Shown piece by piece: positions 56,082 through 64,000 of a DNA stretch of 64,000 bases. Within the stretch, counting starts at the first letter, position 1, and each line of letters starts with the position of its first letter. The DNA lies in the NCBI GenBank assembly GCA_022495995.1, contig JAFEMH010006990.1:1-64000 (forward strand), given 5' to 3'. Both the position numbers and the translations under genes were made by a program. The stretch is from Adenophora triphylla var. japonica. Taxonomy: Eukaryota > Streptophyta > Magnoliopsida > Asterales > Campanulaceae. Below the pieces are notes generated by a model, which made no database searches, had not been told where the DNA came from, and saw only the letters and a list, made by a program, of their open reading frames with translations.

Positions 56082-58504
56082 ATGCCTCCCAAACCTCGAC
56101 CTACGAAAAAGGTCCGACCCATGCTCAGATTGCTGCTCGGAGGAAGAACGCTTTACGGAATCAGAGGCCTTTCGTTGCTCAAGCAGCGCGAGGAGATTTT
56201 TATCCTCAACTCAGGGAACATACTTCTACACCGGGGAAAAGAAACATGGTATTTTTCGAAACCCTTATTTCCACCTCTTTGAACAATTAATTTTTCGAAC
56301 TGTTGAGATTTTACTTGTGAAATTCTAGGCTTGCTTCATAGTTAGGGGTTTATGAGAGATCATGACTACTTGTTTAACTGCCTTAACCCTAATTTTCTTG
56401 GAAAAGTATGGAATTGCAATTAAGAACAAATTATTGACAGGTTTCTTTTGAAAAATTTGGGATATTCATACCTGTGCTGTGTTTACCTGCAGGAGTTGCG
56501 CACCCGAGGCTCTTCGGAGGTTGTTGGTCAGCTTTGGGATCTTTTACCGGGTAGCCAGGAGTTGGGGCACTCGCCCAAGGGTTTGGTCTATACTACCAAG
56601 TTTGGTCAATTCTTTGAGATGGCTAAGGGTATAGGGGGAACCCAGAGGAGTGCGGGGCTGGTGAGAGCATTCCGAGAGTTTTGGTGGGAGACTACCCACT
56701 CCTTCCACTTTTCCTGGGGGGAGGCGACTGTTACTCCCTATGACTTTGCTGCCATCACGAGACTTCCTTTTACTGATGAGCCTTTATATCCAGAGGAGCC
56801 CATTCTCGAGGATGATCCACAGCCTCCCACTGAGGCTTATTTTATGGACTTGATTGGTTTCATTCCCTGGGGCAAGAAAGGGAATGGGTATGAGCTTGGG
56901 GAGCTTCATGGTCAGTTGGTGGGGCAGAGTCAAGATTGTCCAGCTGAGGTGGAGGATACGGAGGAGGACAGGTTGAGGGCTTTGAGGTTGGCCAGGGATT
57001 TTGTTTGGGTTGGCTTGTCTGATATGCTGTTCATTAATGCTACATCCACTGCTTTGATCTCTTTGCTGGAGCTGTTACGGGACTGGGATGTTGTTGGGGC
57101 CTTGTCTTGGGGGGAGGCCAGACTTGCAGAGATGTATTTAGCTTTGGACGACGCTAGCAGGGGAAGGGCTAAGTCCTTCAATTGCTGCCATTTTGCTTTT
57201 GAGGTATTTTCCAGTCTGAGTCTATCCTTTGCATAATTTTCTTTCTGTCATTCTTTTATCAATCTGATTTGCTCTGATCTCTCTTTTCTAGGTCTGGGCT
57301 TATGAGATTATCGGCTGTTATGCTTGGAGAGTAGGGGATGCATATCTGGCCACCATGTTTGCTGCTATGAGACGTTGGGTGAAATAAACTCGGGTGAAGG
57401 TCCGGACTGCAGATACCATGGGACGTGAGACAGCCTCTTATCCTGATACTTTAGTTTGCTTGTGGAGGACTCCCGGGAGTCTAAATCTTTTTCCTTGGGT
57501 TGATCGATACGCCGGGGATGGTTTGGAGTATGCTTTGCATCTGAATGAGTGCCGCAAGTTATTGGTAGGTATATCTGGGGATGCACTTTATTTGGGGGAG
57601 AGGGTTTGCAGACAGCACGGCCCTGGAAGCGTTGCTAGAGTCCCAGTTGACCCTCCGACTGACATTTGGTTTCCTCAAAAATTGGAGGGTGTGACTTCTT
57701 TGATCCAGGGTGAGGCTGCTTTTAATTATACGGAGGATGGTGATTACGGGGTCTATGTGAGGACGAGATTGAGATTGCCACAGGTGGCTCCGAGGCAGGA
57801 TGCTCAGGATGCGGGCCCTTCTACTGGGTATGTAGCGGACGCTCCCTTGCCTCCTTCATTCGTTAATTTTCAGGATGGAGACCGTTTGAGACGAGCCCCC
57901 CTTGACATTAGCAGGATTTATCCATATTTTCATCTTCCAGAGGGCACCCGATCTGTAAGTAACTGTCCTCTCTTTCTTTATTGCTTTGGCCTGTTTACAA
58001 CTCTTGTCTTTCACGATGACTGATTTCTGATGATTGTACCAGGTTTCTGCTGATATTTACTGGAGTTTTGCTTGCCATTACACTGGGGCTATGGACATGA
58101 TTGATCAGTTGATGAGGAGCAATCGTTATTTGCGGGGAAGGCGTCGGGCTCGAGACTCTGATGATAGTGATTCCACGCTTAGCTTGCCTGGTAGGAAGAG
58201 GGCTCGCACTGATATATCTGCTGAGGACACCCACAGGCCTAGGACCAAGACTACTCATCGTCGTCCGCCTAGTCCCGAGTATGAGAGTGACGCTTCCATA
58301 GATCCTCACAAGCTTGAGACCGTAGCTATCCCCACTGCTCATGAGCTTTTCCGAGGTGATCCCATTATTTTCCATGATCCTGCTGCTGATTCGGATTCCG
58401 AGGAGGGAGATGCTGATGGAGAGGGTAGTGATGATGCTGCTGATGATGATGATAGTTCCGGTACTGATGGTGCTTACATTTCTGATGACGATAGCTCGGA
58501 GTAG
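56082..58504 (+). CDS. Four-exon plant mobile domain (PMD) gene, antisense in D2, nearly intact
   Basis: Exons by GT/AG signals: 56082-56248, 56493-57203, 57292-57954 and 58043-58504; all three introns fall between codons. The product would be about 660 residues. Exon 2 carries the mobile-domain core (LVRAFREFWWETTHSFHFSWG, then TPYDFAAITRLPF); exon 3 continues with WAYEIIGCYAWRVG; exon 4 encodes IYWSFACHY then a Ser/Asp/Glu-rich acidic tail. Two lesions seen: a frameshift in exon 1 near 56120, between MPPKPRPTKK and the IAARRKNALRNQRP stretch, and a TAA at 57385-57387 in exon 3. Cellular PMD proteins MAIL1 and MAIN of Arabidopsis act in transposon silencing. Introns survive because the gene is opposite to the element's own transcript. 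Confidence 0.75.
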
Positions 58505-61156
58505 TCCTTTGTATCAAACATTTGCTCTTTTGATTATTGTAGCTTTCTTTGGAGAAAACAGACAAACACTCTTTTCCTCTTTTTTTTTTATTCTGTTAAA
58601 AACTTACTTGCTTTTCCTAGACTCGATACACTGTTGCTAGTCTTTTACGTTGTTTTTATTGTTTGCACAAGTCCATTTTTGGGGTGATGACAACGGATGA
58701 CTCTTTTGTTTTGAATGGTTATGGAATGAGTATAAGTGGCTTATGTGGCTTGGTTTGTATATGAATGGTGAATGAGTATGCTTATCTGAATTAATTCCTC
58801 TCCCAGGATGTTTGCAGGGTGACATTGCTGTTGGAGACAAGTCGGGGCGTGCCCTGGTATTGATTAGATGCAGATCACTGATGTCTGGTTATGAACACAA
58901 GATGTCGCACGACTTAGGATAACTGGGACACTTTATGTCGCGTGACACAACAGGTCATGCAGGCAGGACTTTAAAACCAGACATTCACAATACTTCAAAA
59001 CTTCTCCATTGTCCTAAGGCATGAGACTCCGTAGCCCCAATGTGGAGTAACCTCTTTAAGTGACCAATCCATTACCGAGGATCGAGATTAAAAAAAACCA
59101 GCCCGGTGTTCTCATACAAATGAACCCATCAGTCTTCTTCTTTAACCAATCCCCAGTTTGACAATCCGTCTCATTGCCTTCAAAACATCGTGTAATCCAA
59201 GAGGGGATCGTTCTCTGAGCTTCAGTCAATCAATCGGCGGACAAGATTTAGGAGTGTTTACGTGCAGGGACATATCTTTTCGAGGGTGGGAATGTATCCC
59301 GATTTTCTGTATGACACTCTCGCTTTGAGTTTGACTCTTTTGGGAGAGTATAAGCATTACAAGGTGGGGAAAGGTGTATGGAAGCCCCTGCTGACAGAAT
59401 TACAGTGTTTAGCTCTATATATCCATAAAAGTGTAGAGAGGAAGACTTACCGAGACACTTGAAAACTTGTCTTATTCATGATGATTCCAAGGCTGCTTAA
59501 AACCCTTTATTGATGTTCGGGTTACTCAACCACCAAAGCCGATATGAACAAATGTTTTAACCAATCCTGAGGGGAAAGCCCACTGATATCGAGAATCAAA
59601 TTCGGAAGGATGGAAGGTGTACGGGAATGGTCCTTGAGGAGACCGGATTTTCTGAGATTTGTTTGTGATTTCGACCGAACCAATTGTGGTTGCCTACGTT
59701 CCCCTCCTTGGGAGGAGCTCAGGTCTCCGTAGTTCGAGTTTATCCCGAATGAAAAGAATGAACGTTAGAATTCAAGGATCTGAGGACCTTCGAAGATTTT
59801 GAGAATTGAAAGAACATGTCCTCTTGGAGTGTCGATGGGAGACACCGATGTGAAGCCCCAGTGGGATGTTCACGACAGGTGTTTGCGGAGGAGAAACGAA
59901 ATATGCTCACATGCAACGTCGAATGAATGGAGGGAATTTGCACAATCTTCGCTTGACAGTCCTTTGGGCCGGGATGAACTTGGCTCCGCTTTAAGCAATA
60001 ATCTGTTTTAGATCTCGACGATATTGGAATGAAACTGCCATCCGGTAGGAACTGCGACTGGGTTTCGGGATTTCGATCGGTCTTTGGGTATTTTGGGATA
60101 TCATGACCTCTTAAACTGAGAGGTCGGCTAAGCCTTTTGCTGACTGAACCTCTAAAAATGAAAGGTTGGCTCTTGGGTATGTGTTTGGGATTCTAAGGTG
60201 AGGGAAATCTGTGATTATATCTTTGTTGCCTCTAAGGATGAGAGGTCAATCTTGGCTTTGGCTAATGGTAATGGTAGGGGTAATGGTAATGGGAATGTCC
60301 TCTAAAATCGAGAGGAAGGCTTGGGATTGGTTAGAGGTATTGGTGAGGGACATCCGTGCTGTCTCTTTATTCACTCTGAGACTCCTCTTGAGTAACGACC
60401 GAGTCCTTTGACTTTTGCTTTCGAGAGGATCGCTGGGGACTAGACTCTCTTTCTTTTCTTCTCTTTTTTTTGTATCTTCTCTCTTTTTTTTATTTTCGTC
60501 TCTCTTTTTTTTTTCTTTTGAGAGGAGGATTTCAGCTAGTCCCCAGGATGGATCATTGCTTTCTGTTGTTCTTGAGCTTGGAGCCGGTCGATCTTCTTTT
60601 GAATCATGGGGCCTCACGGATAGTCCCTCTTCTTTTTGGTGATGGATAAATGGGTTTCAAAACATGCCGATCTTGAACTGAAGGGGTATTATTTAGTGAG
60701 GGTAAGGTAAAGATTTTCCTAGGGGTGAAAGGTTTCAACCGCATCCCCTACCGGATAGTCTGAACGAGATTGAATCTTCATTGCTTTCCTTAGCTTACTT
60801 TGAGAAAGATCCGTGCAAATTCACCAAACAACGAGATTATGAAAGAGGTGTGAACATATGGGACGCAAGATGGGGATATTAGTCAATTTTCTCACTCTGA
60901 TCGGTTTAAACATCAGTCATTTCAAAACGTTAGTCGGTGAGCAGCACAAGTAATCATATAGAATAAGACCACTTTAATTAAGTGTAATGTGGGTGCACAA
61001 GTGATGTCTCGAGTCTAGCAAGAATAGAAGAAAATATTTTATTATTGATATAAAAGACTCATAACATGGGTGTAATAGACTCAAATCATAAAAACAAACA
61101 TTTTCTTAGAAAGATAAAACCATCTAAGACCCTATGACATCTGACTGATTGACTTT
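58505..61156 (-). other. Element D2 3' region between gag and PMD gene
   Basis: Non-coding; matches D1 positions 1 to about 1850 in reverse. Contains dyads TGTCGCACGAC and TGTCGCGTGACA (58900-58950), a CT-rich run (60460-60530) and the conserved stretch at 60880-60985. Confidence 0.65.
59688..59736 (-). other. Nested-hairpin motif, copy in D2 middle region
   Basis: Minus strand: CGAACTACG pairs with CGTAGG; inner CCTCC-CAA-GGAGG, as in D1. Confidence 0.6.
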
Positions 61157-62423
61157 TCACATGGGGAAGCTCTGAACTTGCTGATAAGGATTATTTGCCA
61201 CTTTAGGAGGAGCTTTCTCAATTCTACCATCATCAACCATCCTTTGAATCAACAACTTCAGGGGAATACAATCATTGGTGTCATGACCAGGATATTGATG
61301 GTAGTAACAATACTTGCCGCGGTCCAAATTTGGATTAGGCTTGGCGGGATGGTAATTATCAAGCAGTTTTATCAATCCTCTTTGCATCAACCCATTAAAA
61401 GATTCTTCGGTTGTTATCCCCAAGTCATCAAATTCTCGCTTCTTACGTGGTGGAAACTAACAGAGATTCTGAATGTTGCTTCCTTCCTGGGGGCCTATCT
61501 CGATCTTTCCCTCATCAATGAGTTCCTGGATGATCACCCTCAACTGCTTGCATTCAGAAGTAATATGGCCTGGATACTGGTGATAGTAGCAGTATTTGCT
61601 TAGATCCAGCTTTACATTGTTATAAAGAGGGACATAATTGGCTAGTGGTTGAACCAAACCTCCACTCACCAACACTTTGAGGAACTGGTTGATGGGCATC
61701 CCTAACTCTCCCCAATACTGCTTCTTCTTTTCTGTCCGAACTATTTTTAGAGGGGGTTCAAGTGTTGGCGTCCCTGGTTGGGTAGGATTTGCGGTCGGGA
61801 TGAAAGGCATTTGATTTACAGTTACGCGTGAGGTTGGTACGGAATACTGATCATGCGGGGGTGACAAACTGGAACCAAATGAACCTGTTGGTGGTCGCGG
61901 AGTACTTCCTTGCAGGGGGACTTGGTCAGGGTGAAACAGTAGTGACCCTTTCCGAGTACGACAATGGTATGACCCTTGGGAATTTGGCTGATACTGATCC
62001 TTCAAATCCAGCTGATTAGGAAAACTGAAAGCCTCAAAGATCGGTTGTTCATCTTTAACTTGAGCTTGGACTACATGAGGTGTCGGGGAAAGGATCTTAT
62101 CTTGCTCATCTTCAATTACCCCCTTCGTTACATTTCCAATCCCACGGTCAACACTGCTAGCATTGATGATTTCCTCATATGACCCGTCTTCATGGCGAAT
62201 TACTGTGATTCCTCGGGCCCGCATCGCTTCAACAAATCTAGCGTGCATTTCCTCCTCTCTGGATTTGGCAACTCGTGAAAGTAATTGAGCCTTGCATTCA
62301 CGGATCATAGCGGCTTCCAGGGCAGCTCACAATTCTGTTACTGACAAATCATTCATGTCCAACTGGCCCGAGGGAGGAAGGATTCTAGACTGAGCGGACG
62401 GCATATCTCTTGCACCAGACATC
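61157..62423 (-). pseudogene. Element D2 gag with two CHHC knuckle modules
   Basis: Minus strand from MSGARDMPSAQ (ATG at 62423). A TGA soon after (about 62327) splits it from the long open piece 62308-61457, whose helix EEEMHARFVEAMRARGITVI matches the equivalent region of B gag. After a Pro/Ser-rich middle come two modules of the form INQFLKVLVSGGLVQPL and knuckle CYYHQYPGHITSEC, then LMQRGLIKLL and CYYHQYPGHDTNDC. Between them the frame changes (61457 to 61423). No protease or pol follows. Confidence 0.8.
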
Positions 62424-63722
62424 TCGAATAGCGGAACAGATAGAAGCTTTGCGGGGAATGCTTCGGAGATAGGAAACCAAAGACCACAGAATGTCAGGAC
62501 ACGTTCCCAACTTGTCACTGCTACAGAGGGTAGATATACGGATTTATGAGGTAGGGAAAGGAGAGGAAAAAACGGGAGAGGGAGAAGAAACGGAGAGAAC
62601 AGACTCGCGCAAACAATTATTTATCTTCAAGTATAAATCGGTGGTTTAAATCCTAAGAACGGTTGGGAAAAGCTAATCTTTTATTTATGCACACTACACC
62701 TTGGGGAATCCTAGGGACGCAATGTTCAAATTACACTGGATGTTTTGCATTTGAAATTAATAATAAGTGATGATACCTAACCAAGACCTATCACGATGTG
62801 GGACGGACGAGTAGCCCCAAATTTCTGGAGAAATTTGGGCAGCATAACGGGTATTCTCGGGGAATTTCCAAGAAAAATCCGGCATGACCTCTCGTCGGTG
62901 CATGGTGACAACGCGGCATGATCTCTCGTTTAGGACACGCGACGGGAGTGACATGTCCTTACGTGAAACCATGTTGCATTGGCAACATGCCCACAAGGTG
63001 CGAGGTTTTGGGAAAGGTATAAAGACTTATTGGTATTTTCAAAAACAACTCATCTTGGTATAATTAAAACATTGTATCAAAAACCAACCGTGGGTAAGGT
63101 TTAAGTGTGGCGCCACCTAAACGCACTAAAGGAATGGGTTTGACATTAGGCGTTCAAGCGTAGGCGAAATTCATGGCCGTCCGCGATGCCGTCAATCGCA
63201 CCCGAGGGTTCTAGATCTATGTGGTGTAGTGTGCGGATAACTATATTCTTTTATTTACAAAAAACAAAATTTTCCGTTTATTTATTTATTTGAAAAGAAA
63301 AGAAAACACACGCACTCTCACAGGGAAGAAAAGAAAGGAACAACAATCAGCTGAGCAATCTTCGGTTCAAGGGACTGCCCTCAAACCAACACTGAAACCT
63401 GTCCAGTGACCAGTCCTGTCGCGTGACACAGAACAGCATCGGACAAAGCTGTCGCACGACCAGGAGTGTCACTGAACCCAAATTCCCTGCAAAACTGAGA
63501 TTAGCCCCTGCCTCTCCTTGGAAAGGGATGAAACAAACCAAATATAGCAACACAGCAGGGCCACAAGCAACACACAAAAAGCACACAAGTTGTAAGATCC
63601 TATAAAATGCATGTATCGCACAAGATTATCAAGGATGCACATAAGATGAACACATTGGATGTCTAAAAGAACGAATGTTTGACCCTCTTATTTTGAAAAA
63701 ATAGGTTTTCAAAACACTACAT
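62424..63722 (-). other. Element D2 leader
   Basis: Untranslated region between PBS and gag; no gene. Two TGTCGCGTGACA-type dyads at about 63418-63455. Confidence 0.6.
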
Positions 63723-63740
63723 TCCCCAGCGGAGTCGCCA
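63723..63740 (-). other. Primer-binding site of D2
   Basis: TCCCCAGCGGAGTCGCCA in + reading, one base before the LTR. Confidence 0.9.
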
Positions 63741-63741
63741 C

Positions 63742-64000
63742 TGAATGCGCGCTCGCCCGAAAAAATTTTGTTTTCTCGGTTTTAAAATGAACAAAGAAAG
63801 GAGTCGCTATGCCATGCTTTAAGAGGTGCACTTTGAAAAACCTTTTGAAAGAGAATGGATTCGGGGGTCAGGTTACGTGTTGGGAAGAACCGAGAGTTCA
63901 CCCAACACGCCTCATCCGTAGACGAGTCTTTCTAATTTAGACATCCAAATAATTCAAACAACATGCAAGCAATGATAATGAACAAATACAATAACATGAA
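63742..64000 (-). mobile_element. Element D2 5' LTR (partial)
   Basis: Begins TGAATGCGCG in + reading and follows the 3' LTR base by base to the window end. The internal PBS-like core has one C-to-T change (63800-63809). Confidence 0.92.

Larger units (their letters stand above)
53241..64000 (-). mobile_element. Element D2: gag and antisense PMD gene, 5' LTR cut by window end
   Basis: Minus-strand element: 3' LTR 53241-54856, 3' region, PMD gene on +, gag on -, leader, PBS 63723-63740, 5' LTR from 63742. No pol. The first 260 bases of both LTRs differ at about nine places, nearly all transitions. The five bases left of it are GCCCC; the other duplication is off-window. D1 is a second copy of the family. 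Confidence 0.93.

Noticed and set aside
60415..60642. ORF with long Phe/Ser runs
   Set aside because: Arises from a CT-rich low-complexity run.
1..64000. D1 and D2 as the two ends of a single element
   Set aside because: D1's LTR is on + and is a 3' LTR followed by foreign pol; D2 is on the minus strand with its own PBS and both LTR starts. They are separate copies.

Overview
This window is transposon-rich nuclear DNA of a flowering plant, most likely a eudicot with a large genome. I see no intact host gene, rRNA, tRNA or CRISPR. The evidence is layered Ty3/gypsy LTR retrotransposons of the Tat/Ogre type: LTRs of about 1.0-1.9 kb, a TGGCGACTCCGCTGGGGA-like primer-binding site (PBS), a GAGGGGCTC tract before each recognisable 3' LTR, an extra RNase H domain in pol, and antisense genes in the 3' part. 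They surround a Mutator-like (MULE) DNA transposon carrying an OTU protease. The species cannot be told from the sequence.

Layout. (1) 1-5322: 3' end of element D1 (+), cut by the window edge, inserted in an older gypsy copy F. (2) 5323 to about 10525: F, with an integrase tail, a tandem repeat, a decayed antisense gene of the 'putative gypsy type transposon' family and a probable LTR. (3) About 11000-24135: a MULE with transposase (12140-13970), OTU domain (21868-22640), dyad-rich repeats on both sides and a plant-mobile-domain (PMD) fragment. A complete 7.9 kb gag-only element E (13976-21867, TSD GTAAC) splits transposase from OTU. (4) 24136 to about 50946: element A (+), the only one with pol; it has no recognisable gag or protease but carries a sense ORF of unknown function and antisense PMD and DUF7745-like genes. 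Element B (minus strand, 27553-40689, TSD ATCGC), a gag-only relative with nearly the same LTR, sits in A's leader. (5) About 50947-53240: element C, an LTR 3' end, PBS, leader and start of gag. (6) 53241-64000: element D2 (minus strand) inserted in C's gag; it carries gag and, on the opposite strand, a four-exon PMD gene with few lesions. Its 5' LTR runs off the window.

How it fits together. B, D2 and E have gag but no pol, while A has pol but no gag. All share PBS, the tract before the 3' LTR and several short RNA-like structures, so the picture is a community of complementary or parasitic elements. Most reading frames carry stops and frameshifts; many stops look like C-to-T decay. The most unusual material is non-coding: several kinds of small hairpin recur across families with different but still complementary stems. 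All structures were found by eye, not by folding software.
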